NCBI GenBank assembly: GCA_965223305.1
Contig: CBDCWT010000086.1
Span: 124,001-188,000 of the forward strand
From: CBDCWT01 sp965223305
GTDB taxonomy: Bacteria; Planctomycetota; Planctomycetia; Pirellulales; Pirellulaceae
DNA: 64,000 nucleotides
Direction of reading: 5' to 3'
Positions 1 to 7,789 of the stretch are shown here, one piece after another. Each line of letters begins with the position of its first letter. Within the stretch, counting starts at the first letter, position 1. The notes beneath the pieces are model-generated. The model ran no database searches and was not told where the DNA came from. It was given only the letters and a program-made list of their open reading frames with translations. Made by a program: the position numbers and the translations under genes.

Positions 1-254
1 CCGTCACCATCCTTGTCGAATTGCTTGAGCAGCGCTGCGCGGTTGGACTTCGCGGCGGTTGCCCGGAGCCGGGCAAGGTGCGCCAGGGCCTTCTTGCGCT
101 CGGCGGCATTAAGCCGACCGTCCCCATCGGCATCGAACTTCGGCAGCAACCGGCGTAACGCCGGTCCGTTCGGTGGCTGGTCGTCTGCGGCGTGGACAAC
201 CACCGCGGAAAGGTAAACGGTCAAGCCGAGCAATATCGCATTCCGCATCATCAT
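1..254 (-). CDS. Secreted EF-hand protein, N-terminal part (cut by window edge)
   Basis: Reading the minus strand from 254 gives a start with three consecutive ATG codons behind a strong GAGGAG-type ribosome site, then a hydrophobic signal peptide (MMMRNAILLGLTVYLSAVVV) ending near HAADD. Two calcium-loop motifs follow, FDADGDGRLNAAE at about residues 42-54 and FDKDGDG at the window edge, so this is an EF-hand protein exported from the cytoplasm. The C-terminal part lies outside the window. Secreted EF-hand proteins with paired DxDxDG loops are abundant in planctomycetes, where their roles are mostly unknown. It probably binds calcium; nothing here points to a partner. Confidence 0.8.
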   Translation of the reverse strand, partial: MMMRNAILLGLTVYLSAVVVHAADDQPPNGPALRRLLPKFDADGDGRLNAAERKKALAHLARLRATAAKSNRAALLKQFDKDGD

Positions 255-377
255 TCCCTCTCCTCAAGCTTACATCAGTAAGTCTCGCAGTCTTTGGTTT
301 CCGAAGTAGGTCCGAAACAGACTCCTTGTTCGTAAACACCGCAACCGGCGGAAAGGTTCGAGCGGCTGCGAGAAATC

Positions 378-944
378 TCAGTTTTTGCGCGGGCCTTGCT
401 GGGCAAGAAGCAGTTCCAGATAGCTGCATCGCACGTTGTCCGAAAGACCTAGCTCGATAGCCAGCGAGGCGACCAGCTGCTGAGCCTCCGCGAGCTTGCT
501 CTCGGTTGAAATCAACTCCAGTTCCACGAAACTGCCTACCTGAGAGACCTCGTCTAGTGAGGCCTCAACGACTCGTTGCTGCCACGGGACACTTGCCGCG
601 GTCCGATACTTGGAGACTTCCGCAACCGGACGAAAATCGAGCTGGCTCAGTAACTCAGCGAATTCGTCCAAGTGGCTGGCGCCTTCCAGCAGTGGCAGTT
701 CGATTTCTTGACGAGTCTTGGTTGCTGCATCCAGCCTAGGTCCTTTGTACGTGATACGATTAGTCTGCCCGTCGCGGCGCAGCCGTAGAGCCTCGTCGGT
801 TGAGGCAAAATCACGAGAGGGGTGCGCGAAGTAACGGTCTACTTGCTGTCGTCGCGGCTGGAACTCCGCGCCCATCTCGACCAGCCTCCTGCGAATTGTA
901 GGCAAGTCGCCGACCCGGAATTTTTGCTCGACTTCGTATCGCAT
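378..944 (-). CDS. CYTH domain protein (CyaB / thiamine-triphosphatase-like)
   Basis: The 188-residue product begins MRYEVEQKFRV, which carries the ExExK signature (E-V-E-Q-K) that defines the CYTH superfamily, and continues with alternating charged strands (LRLRRDG, ITYKGPRLD, RQEIELPL) typical of the triphosphate tunnel fold. Family members hydrolyse or cyclise triphosphates: class IV adenylate cyclase, thiamine triphosphatase or inorganic triphosphatase. The sequence does not say which. I chose the ATG at 944 because a GAGGAG ribosome site sits just upstream and the residues before it in the longer open frame look non-coding. It is divergent from the thioredoxin gene at 1085. Cytoplasmic. 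Confidence 0.85.
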   Translation of the reverse strand: MRYEVEQKFRVGDLPTIRRRLVEMGAEFQPRRQQVDRYFAHPSRDFASTDEALRLRRDGQTNRITYKGPRLDAATKTRQEIELPLLEGASHLDEFAELLSQLDFRPVAEVSKYRTAASVPWQQRVVEASLDEVSQVGSFVELELISTESKLAEAQQLVASLAIELGLSDNVRCSYLELLLAQQGPRKN

Positions 945-1084
945 GTTCTCCTCATTTTGATCGGCGGGACGATGGCTCTTCAAGGCCAGCAAGGTATAGA
1001 ATAACCAGGTCGCGCTAACAACGCATGCTCGTCTCCAGGTGAGTTTGAGAGTCCGCACGCGGCGCAGCGACCGAACAGTCTGCC

Positions 1085-1714
1085 ATGATCAAACAGAACT
1101 CTCCGTCGGCAAACCAGCGAGAACGTTCGTCACTTCCATGTGCGGTCGTCTGCCTGATAGCCGTGATAGGGCTCTACGCTTGGGTCCGGTTCCATGGTAT
1201 CCACCGCTCCGCCTCGGGAACGGCCCATCCCGCGGTCGGGTCGCAGCTGCAGGCACTGGAGCTGCAGCCGCTGGTCAATGTCTCCACACCGTTGTCGCTA
1301 ACAGAACTGGCGGGAAAAGTTGTGCTGGTCAACTTCTGGGGACCTTGGTGTCCGCCCTGTCGGCAGGAGATGCCTCACTTGATCGAGCTTCACCGCCGGC
1401 TGGTGACCGACGAGGATTTCCTGCTCGTGTCGGTGTCCTGCGGAGTGGGCCAAGCCTACACTGACGTCGCAGAGTTGCGGAGAGAGACGGCGGAGTTCGC
1501 CCGCCAACAGGGGATCGAGTTTCCTATCTATCACGACCCCAATGGGTACAGTCGAGCTGCGTTGACGCAGAGTGCCGGGCTGGCTGGCTTTGACGGCTAT
1601 CCTACCTCAGTTGTGCTGGATCGCGGGCAGGTGATCGGCGGGTTCTGGGCCGGGTACGGTGCGGGCATGGAGGAGGACCTGGCAGAAGTGGTTCAGCGGC
1701 TGTTGAGCAAATAG
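1085..1714 (+). CDS. TlpA-like membrane-anchored thioredoxin
   Basis: A 209-residue protein with one N-terminal membrane segment (about residues 18-34, LPCAVVCLIAVIGLYAWV) and a thioredoxin fold behind it. The active site is WGPWCPPC, with the redox cysteines at residues 89 and 92, followed by RQEMPHL as in the TlpA/ResA group. Such proteins sit on the outer face of the cytoplasmic membrane and reduce disulfides, often during cytochrome c maturation. The neighbours are not cytochrome genes, so the substrate is unknown. The start at 1085 places the membrane anchor in the usual position. Downstream lies a palindromic repeat cluster. Confidence 0.85.
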   Translation: MIKQNSPSANQRERSSLPCAVVCLIAVIGLYAWVRFHGIHRSASGTAHPAVGSQLQALELQPLVNVSTPLSLTELAGKVVLVNFWGPWCPPCRQEMPHLIELHRRLVTDEDFLLVSVSCGVGQAYTDVAELRRETAEFARQQGIEFPIYHDPNGYSRAALTQSAGLAGFDGYPTSVVLDRGQVIGGFWAGYGAGMEEDLAEVVQRLLSK

Positions 1715-1747
1715 CGCCAATCCGCATCTCGGACGGTGGGTCTTCTG

Positions 1748-1901
1748 GTAGCCGAATTCGCCAGAATTTGGCCCGGCCGAATTCGGTAGAAATTGGACGA
1801 GTCGGCGGTCCACCAAACACCAAACTCTGGCGAGTTCGGCTACTCCGTGCTGAGTTTGGCCAAACACTGGCGAGTTCGGCTACGCTCTGGCGAGTTCGGC
1901 T
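1748..1901. repeat. Palindromic element with 24-bp inverted ends, plus half copies
   Basis: Positions 1748-1843 start with GTAGCCGAATTCGCCAGAAT and end with the complementary arm (CTGGCGAGTTCGGCTAC), making a 96-bp inverted-repeat element. Two further right-arm half copies follow up to 1901, directly against the thiE stop codon. The same element is seen at 13778-13866 in the opposite orientation and at 47097-47160 in a compact form, with a single arm at 34543-34568. Confidence 0.8.
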
Positions 1902-3014
1902 TTAACGGCGTGAAGTGTCGTGGCTTTGCTGGTCAACCGGGTTCAAGTCCCCCAGCAATGCCACTGCCGCGGCGGGCGGGCAGTCTGCGCCGGTGATCGA
2001 GCTGCCGACTGCGACTCGTGAGAAACCGGCAGCTCGGATCTGCTCGATCCTCGCGCCGTCAATGCCGCCGATCGCAAAGGCCGGAAGTCGAATCTCGGAC
2101 GCAACTTGTTGGAGAAACTCGAGGCCCGGGAAGTGATCGAAGTGCTTCGTGGACGAGGGGAACGTGGGGCCGCAGCCGATGTAGTTGGCCCCGTCCAACA
2201 CCGCCTGTCGCGCTTGTTCGATGGTGTGCGTGGAGACGCCAATCAGGCACTCCGTGCCGACCACCAATCTGGCATCTTTGACCGTTAACTCATCCTGCCC
2301 GACGTGAACGCCGGCTGCGTTCACGATCCGAGCGATGTCGGGACGATCGTTGACGATCAGCTGTGCACCGGCTGGCCGCATCAGCTGGCAAAGCCGGCGC
2401 GCTCGTTCGATCAGCAGGCGGTCTGGCAATCGCTTTTCTCGCAGCTGGAAAAGGCGAACACCTGCCTCGATCAGTTGCTCGGCTTGCGTTGCGCAGGCTT
2501 GCAGAGACGGCCCGCCGTCGATCAGCACGTAGAGCTGCAGGCCCTGCAGAAGCAGCTCAGAGCGGTGTGTCGATGAGGTGGCCTTGGCCAGCGCGTAGGC
2601 ACGATAGCGGAGCTGCTCGACGCGCGGCGCCACGGCGGGCCAGAGCGGTTTGGCGTATTCCTCCAGGCAACGCAGGGCTTGCTCAGTGCGGCTTTGGCTG
2701 GCCGCTGCCACTTGGGCGGGACCGCACCGTTGATACTCGTCTGGTGCGGTAACCCGACTGCCGACATCTCGTGCCGTATCCCGCGCAGCTAGCAGGCGGT
2801 GAGCGGGAACCGTCGCAAAGATCTCTGCCAGTTCGTGCCGCAGCTGCTTCCATTGGCTCGTCAGATGAACGTCGTCGAGGATAAAGCGGGTATAGTCTTC
2901 GACAACGCGCATCCCCTCTGCAGCGCGATTCAAATTGGCGTCCAAGACCCGGTATGCCTGGACCTCGTCACTACAATCGCGCTGCCCCGTTTCGTCTGCT
3001 TTTTCTGCTTCCAC
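1902..3014 (-). CDS. thiE: Thiamine-phosphate synthase with extra N-terminal domain
   Basis: The 370-residue product has two parts. Residues about 20-150 (YRVLDANLNRAAEGMRVVED onward) match the extra N-terminal domain seen in cyanobacterial and planctomycete ThiE. Residues about 155-365 are the ThiE barrel that joins HMP pyrophosphate to thiazole phosphate, giving thiamine phosphate. Visible ThiE motifs are LFQLREK, LIVNDRPDIA, GVHVGQDEL, the pyrophosphate-binding GCGPTFPSSTKHFD, and AIGGIDGARI. The function of the N-terminal domain is not established. The start is a GTG at 3014; a slightly later start before the conserved AYRVLDAN stretch is possible. No other thiamine gene is in the window. 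Confidence 0.9.
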   Translation of the reverse strand: MEAEKADETGQRDCSDEVQAYRVLDANLNRAAEGMRVVEDYTRFILDDVHLTSQWKQLRHELAEIFATVPAHRLLAARDTARDVGSRVTAPDEYQRCGPAQVAAASQSRTEQALRCLEEYAKPLWPAVAPRVEQLRYRAYALAKATSSTHRSELLLQGLQLYVLIDGGPSLQACATQAEQLIEAGVRLFQLREKRLPDRLLIERARRLCQLMRPAGAQLIVNDRPDIARIVNAAGVHVGQDELTVKDARLVVGTECLIGVSTHTIEQARQAVLDGANYIGCGPTFPSSTKHFDHFPGLEFLQQVASEIRLPAFAIGGIDGARIEQIRAAGFSRVAVGSSITGADCPPAAAVALLGDLNPVDQQSHDTSRR

Positions 3015-3653
3015 ACCATGCTCCGTCTTACCCGCACCCGACTTTTGTGCACAAATTCTATCACAGGCGCTGCGTTTGCGCGGTTGGCAGTCACGCGGGC
3101 AGTTGCATGTTGGTACAGGACGGCCAACGCTGGCTTTGGCTGAGGCTTGTGCCGTCCCTGACAGTCCTGTCGAAGGTAGTGGACAGGGAGAGTGTCAATG
3201 GTCCTAACCCTTTTCACAGTATTTACTTGCCTTGAACAGCGCCTATCCGCGAGTTACAATTCTCAGGCGACTTTCGCCCTGTTCGCTGGAAAACTGGGGA
3301 GTGGACGTCGGGAACGGACGCCGAGCGAAGGTTCATGGGTGCTGCACACAGGACAACCTGTCTTTGGCCAAGATCGACACCGTGTTGGCTCGTGGTCGGG
3401 TGGTTCGGCTTTCTCGTGGTGGCGTTCGCCGTAGCGTCTGGGGCGATCAGCTTGCTGCTGTCTTTGGTGCTGGCGTCTTGCCTGCTCGGCGGGGCGGTCG
3501 CGTCGCTCTTTGGGGAATTGACCTGCAGCGTTCCGTTGATGCGCGGGAGTCCGCTAGCTAAAACGACGAGGGCTTGTTTATTCAAGCTCAACGCGAATAC
3601 TTAAGGGGGCATCTGGTTTCGCCACCCGGTGAATACTATGCGAGGAATCCACT
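3015..3653. other. 639-bp gap between thiE and clpC
   Basis: This stretch separates the divergent thiE and clpC genes and should hold both promoters. I see no RNA gene and no dispersed repeat in it. The only possible gene is the short hydrophobic reading frame listed at 3335. Confidence 0.5.
3335..3604 (+). CDS. Possible small membrane protein upstream of clpC
   Basis: An 89-residue reading frame ends 50 bp before clpC. Its middle (about residues 19-60) is a long run of hydrophobic residues that could form one or two membrane helices (FGFLVVAFAVASGAISLLLS), and many of its codons end in G or C, as in neighbouring genes. There is no recognisable family or motif and no good ribosome site before the ATG. 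An overlapping frame at 3232-3561 is also open, so this may be chance. I list it as a weak candidate only. Confidence 0.25.
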   Translation: MGAAHRTTCLWPRSTPCWLVVGWFGFLVVAFAVASGAISLLLSLVLASCLLGGAVASLFGELTCSVPLMRGSPLAKTTRACLFKLNANT

Positions 3654-6200
3654 ATGTATGAACGGTTCACGGATCGCGCTCGAAAAGTGATGCAGCTCGC
3701 TAACCAGGAGGCGCAGCGGTTCAATCACGAGTACATCGGAACGGAACACATCCTATTGGGACTGGTCAAGGAGGGCAGCGGGGTTGCCGCCAACGTGCTG
3801 AAGAACCTCGACGTCGATCTGCGTAAGATCCGCTTAGAGGTCGAGAAGCTTGTCCAGAGTGGCCCGGAGATGGTCACCATGGGCAAGTTGCCGCAGACTC
3901 CTCGGGCGAAGAAAGTCATCGAGTATTCGATGGAGGAAGCTCGGAATCTGAACCACAACTACGTAGGGACCGAACACATTTTGCTGGGGTTGCTGCGCGA
4001 GCAAGAAGGGGTCGCGGCCCAGGTGTTGATGAACTTGGGACTGAAGCTCGAAGAGGTCCGCGAAGAGGTGCTCAATCTTCTGGGCCACGGTCTAGAAGGC
4101 GAGGGTGGAGAACGTGGCGGCCGCGAGGCGGTTGGCGCGGAAGCGCCTTCGTCGAAGGGTGGCAAGTCGAAGACGCCCGCTCTGGACAGTTTTGGTCGCG
4201 ACTTAACCGAGCTGGCCCGGCAAAAGAAGCTGGATCCGGTGATCGGCCGCGAACGCGAGATCGAACGAGCGATCCAGGTGCTTTGTCGCCGCACCAAGAA
4301 CAATCCGGTGCTGCTGGGCGAAGCAGGCGTAGGCAAGACGGCGATCGTGGAAGGATTTGCTCAGCGAGTCATCACCGGTAACGTACCGGAGCTGTTGGCC
4401 GAGAAGCGGATCGTGGTGTTGGATCTCGCCATGATGGTTGCTGGTACGAAGTACCGCGGCCAGTTTGAGGAACGTATCAAAGCGGTGATGAACGAAGTTC
4501 GCCGCGCGAAGAACACGATTTTGTTTATCGACGAGTTGCACACGCTGGTCGGCGCCGGAGGGGCCGAGGGTGCCATCGACGCGGCCAACGTGCTGAAACC
4601 AGCCTTGGCGCGGGGCGAGATTCAGTGCATTGGTGCAACCACTCTGGATGAGTACCGGAAATACATCGAAAAGGACAGCGCTTTAGCTCGTCGTTTCCAA
4701 GAGATCGTCGTCGACCCCACCGCGAAGGATGAAACGATCGAGATCCTCAAGGGACTACGGGAACGGTACGAAGAACACCACCGAGTGCAGATCACCGATG
4801 ATGCGGTGGTGGCGGCGGTCGAGATGTCTGAACGCTACATCACGGGGCGATGCCTCCCTGATAAGGCGATCGACGTTATCGACGAAGCGGGAGCCCGTGT
4901 GCGGTTACGGGCGATGACCCGTCCGCCGGATCTCAAAGAGATCGATGAGGACGTTGAACGTCTGAATAAGGAAAAAGAGGAAGCCGTCGCGAACCAGGAC
5001 TTCGAGAAGGCGGCGTCGTTGCGCGACCAGGCCGACAAACTCAAGAAGAAGAAGGATCAAATCACGCTGGAGTGGCGGGAGAAGTCGCGGCAGACCGACG
5101 GAGTTGTCGATGAGGAAGTGATTGCCGAAGTGGTCTCCAAGATGACGGGTATTCCGCTCACGAGACTCTCGAGCGAGGACAGCCTACGATTGATGAAGAT
5201 GGAAGACGAGCTCCATCACCGGGTCATCAGTCAAGAGGAGGCGATCAAAGCGATTTCGAAAGCGGTGCGTCGCAGCCGCAGCGGTCTGAAGGATCCCAAA
5301 CGCCCCACCGGGTGCTTCGTGTTTGCCGGACCGACCGGCGTCGGCAAGACTTTGCTGGCCAAGGCACTTGCGGAGTTCATGTTCGGCGACGAGGACGCCC
5401 TCGTCCAGATCGACATGAGCGAGTATATGGAGAAGCACAACGTCAGCCGCTTGATCGGGGCTCCACCAGGCTATGTCGGATACGAAGAAGGCGGCCAACT
5501 CACCGAGAAGATCCGCCGCCGACCCTACGCGGTCGTGTTGCTCGACGAAATCGAAAAAGCGCACCCCGATGTGTTCAACATGTTGTTGCAGGTCATGGAA
5601 GAAGGACGATTGACCGACAGCTTCGGCCGGAATGTCGACTTCCGCAACACGATCATGATCATGACGACCAATGCGGGAGCAGATGCGATTAAGAACGAGT
5701 CAGCATTCGGTTTCCAAAAGCCGGATGACGACGCCTCCTATGACAGCATGAAGCAACGCGTCAACGACAGCATTGAAAAGGTCTTCCGTCCAGAGTTCCT
5801 CAACCGGCTTGACGACGTGATCATCTTCCGGCACCTCACCGATGAAGACCTCAAGAAGGTCATCGATCTGGAGCTGGCAAAGGTACGCGAGCGGCTATTG
5901 GATCGCGGCCTGACCTTGGAACTGACCGACGACGCCAAGGAGTTCCTCATCAAGAAGGGGTCGAATCTGGACTACGGTGCTCGGCCGCTACGTCGGGCCA
6001 TCGAGAACTACGTAGAAGATCCGCTGTCCGAAGACCTACTGCGCGGTGAGTTCCAGGGCAAGGACATCATCATCGTCAGCGTTGTGCGGGACGATGAAGG
6101 CAAGATTCGCCGCCTGCAGTTCGAGGGCGAGACATCACCGCAGGCGGAAGCAGCCCCTGTCGGCGCTGCGGCCGGCGAAGAAAAAGACAAAGGCGAGTAG
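3654..6200 (+). CDS. clpC: ClpC, AAA+ unfoldase subunit of Clp protease
   Basis: An 848-residue class I Clp ATPase. Order of parts: a double Clp-N repeat (residues about 4-145, with IGTEHILLGL and VGTEHILLGL), a first AAA module with Walker A GEAGVGKT at 222-229, a UVR-containing middle region (about 425-460, EAVANQDFEKAASLRDQAD), a second AAA module with Walker A GPTGVGKT, and a C-terminal D2-small domain. The short middle region and UVR motif mark ClpC rather than ClpB. It unfolds proteins and feeds them to ClpP in the cytoplasm. A GAGGA ribosome site precedes the ATG. No McsA/McsB or CtsR partner is next to it. Confidence 0.97.
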   Translation: MYERFTDRARKVMQLANQEAQRFNHEYIGTEHILLGLVKEGSGVAANVLKNLDVDLRKIRLEVEKLVQSGPEMVTMGKLPQTPRAKKVIEYSMEEARNLNHNYVGTEHILLGLLREQEGVAAQVLMNLGLKLEEVREEVLNLLGHGLEGEGGERGGREAVGAEAPSSKGGKSKTPALDSFGRDLTELARQKKLDPVIGREREIERAIQVLCRRTKNNPVLLGEAGVGKTAIVEGFAQRVITGNVPELLAEKRIVVLDLAMMVAGTKYRGQFEERIKAVMNEVRRAKNTILFIDELHTLVGAGGAEGAIDAANVLKPALARGEIQCIGATTLDEYRKYIEKDSALARRFQEIVVDPTAKDETIEILKGLRERYEEHHRVQITDDAVVAAVEMSERYITGRCLPDKAIDVIDEAGARVRLRAMTRPPDLKEIDEDVERLNKEKEEAVANQDFEKAASLRDQADKLKKKKDQITLEWREKSRQTDGVVDEEVIAEVVSKMTGIPLTRLSSEDSLRLMKMEDELHHRVISQEEAIKAISKAVRRSRSGLKDPKRPTGCFVFAGPTGVGKTLLAKALAEFMFGDEDALVQIDMSEYMEKHNVSRLIGAPPGYVGYEEGGQLTEKIRRRPYAVVLLDEIEKAHPDVFNMLLQVMEEGRLTDSFGRNVDFRNTIMIMTTNAGADAIKNESAFGFQKPDDDASYDSMKQRVNDSIEKVFRPEFLNRLDDVIIFRHLTDEDLKKVIDLELAKVRERLLDRGLTLELTDDAKEFLIKKGSNLDYGARPLRRAIENYVEDPLSEDLLRGEFQGKDIIIVSVVRDDEGKIRRLQFEGETSPQAEAAPVGAAAGEEKDKGE

Positions 6201-6297
6201 CTAAGCTTGCAGCCGTAGTCTTCGGGCCCGCAGTTCAACGACTTATGTCGCTGACAGGGCTGCCGATGTCGATGATGCGCCTGGCTGTCGAGGGCGC

Positions 6298-6340
6298 TAG
6301 CCCGACCTCGCGGCAGATCGCTCATGAATAATTCGGGCTA
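6298..6340. mobile_element. Remnant of the 180-bp snap-back element
   Basis: A 43-bp stretch bounded by TA starts with TAGCCCG and ends with the right terminus of the element (GCTCATGAATAATTCGGGCTA without its first base is shared). It matches the right end of the copies at 46894 and 53626 but has lost the interior. Its last three bases (CTA on the plus strand) form the stop codon of the DUF1501 gene on the minus strand. Confidence 0.7.
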
Positions 6341-7720
6341 GATGATCTCTGTTACTATTCGGCCGTAGACATCCGTTAGCCGGAAGTCGCGGCCGGCGTA
6401 GCGGTAGGTCAACCGCTCGTGATCGAGCCCGAGAAGATGCAGCAACGTGGCATGGAGGTCGTGGACGTGTACCCGATTCTCGACCGCGTTGATACCTAAC
6501 TCGTCCGTCTGGCCGTGTGCCAACCCACCACGAACGCCGCCGCCTGCCATCCAGATGGTAAATCCGGCGGAGTTGTGGCCCCGGCCCGCTTTCTCGCCCG
6601 CGCCCTCACCTGTCGCTGTCCGCCCAAACTCACCACTCGAAATCACCAATGTGTCCTCCAGCATGCCTCGGTTTTTGAGATCCGTAAGCAGTGCCCCGAT
6701 GGGTCCGTCCGCCGCCCCGCAGCTGCGTTGGAGCGCGTCGGTAATCGATGCATGGTGATCCCAGCCGCCGTGGTTGACCTGGATGTAGCGAACGCCGGCC
6801 TCAGCGAACCGTCGTGCCAACAGGCACATACGCCCCACGTCGTCCGTCGCCGCTGCATCGACACCATAGGCATCCAGGATGTGTTGCGGTTCGTCGGACA
6901 GGTCGAACAGCTTTGGTGATTCGGTTTGCATGCGAAAGGCCAGTTCGTACGATTCGATCAACCCCTCCATTTCAGGCGTGGTTGCAGCGTGGTCGCGGAA
7001 ACTCTGGTTCAGCGACTGAGTCAATGCCAACTGCTGGCGTTGTTGCCGAGGTGTCCAGTGCTGAGTGTTCAGATCACGAAAGGTAGCCTCCTTGGTCGGT
7101 ACGCCACTGTTTCCCAGGGCCGACGCTTGGTAAATCGCCGGAAGAAACGCACTCGAATAAACCCGCGCGCCATGACCTCGCGTGGGCCTGATTGTGATGA
7201 ACCCGGGAAGCGAGTCGTTTTCGGAGCCTAAACCATAGACGACCCACGACCCCACGCTGGGCCGGACGAAATTCTGCGAACCTGTGTGGAAAAAGAGCAT
7301 CGCGTTGGAGTGATTTCGCGAGTCGGTATACATTGAGCGGACTAGACAGAGCTCGTCTGCATGGCCGCCTAGTTTTGGCAGTAAGCTGCTTAGTTCGAGT
7401 CCACTTTGCCCGTACTTGCTAAACGGATAGGAAGCCCGCTTGAGCTTCAATTTGCCGACTGGCTTGCCGTCCTGTTTCTGCAGCTCAGGCTTGGGATCGA
7501 ACAGGTCCATCTGACTCTGGCCGCCCTGCATGAATAGGAAAATCACGCGCTTCGCCCGGGGAGTGAAGTGAGGAGCGCGGGAGGTCAGCGGACCACCTGA
7601 CGCTTGCTCGGCACATAGTCCGGCCAGAGCAACGGAGCCGAAGCCGAGCGCGGTTTGCTGTAACCACTGGCGACGCGACAGCGGATAGGCGGCGGAAATG
7701 CCCTGGTGGCTGAGGTTCAT
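6338..7720 (-). CDS. DUF1501 family exported protein
   Basis: A 460-residue protein with a twin-arginine export signal (SRRQWLQQTALGFGSVALAG, residues about 16-35). The body carries family hallmarks: VIFLFMQGGQSQMDLFDPKP near residue 60, the HSNAMLFFHTG stretch, VNHGGWDHH and SSGEFGRTATGEG. DUF1501 proteins have an alkaline-phosphatase/sulfatase-like fold and are hugely expanded in planctomycetes, where they almost always pair with a PSD1 cytochrome protein as here (69 bp downstream of it, same strand). The substrate is unknown. The stop codon is made by the end of a small inserted repeat at 6298-6340, so the original C-terminus may have differed slightly. Confidence 0.92.
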   Translation of the reverse strand: MNLSHQGISAAYPLSRRQWLQQTALGFGSVALAGLCAEQASGGPLTSRAPHFTPRAKRVIFLFMQGGQSQMDLFDPKPELQKQDGKPVGKLKLKRASYPFSKYGQSGLELSSLLPKLGGHADELCLVRSMYTDSRNHSNAMLFFHTGSQNFVRPSVGSWVVYGLGSENDSLPGFITIRPTRGHGARVYSSAFLPAIYQASALGNSGVPTKEATFRDLNTQHWTPRQQRQQLALTQSLNQSFRDHAATTPEMEGLIESYELAFRMQTESPKLFDLSDEPQHILDAYGVDAAATDDVGRMCLLARRFAEAGVRYIQVNHGGWDHHASITDALQRSCGAADGPIGALLTDLKNRGMLEDTLVISSGEFGRTATGEGAGEKAGRGHNSAGFTIWMAGGGVRGGLAHGQTDELGINAVENRVHVHDLHATLLHLLGLDHERLTYRYAGRDFRLTDVYGRIVTEII

Positions 7721-7789
7721 AGTGAGTGTCCTAGCAGGCTGAAGAGAGCTCTGAGGCGGTCATCTGGAGATGGAATCGCCTTTATTGGT

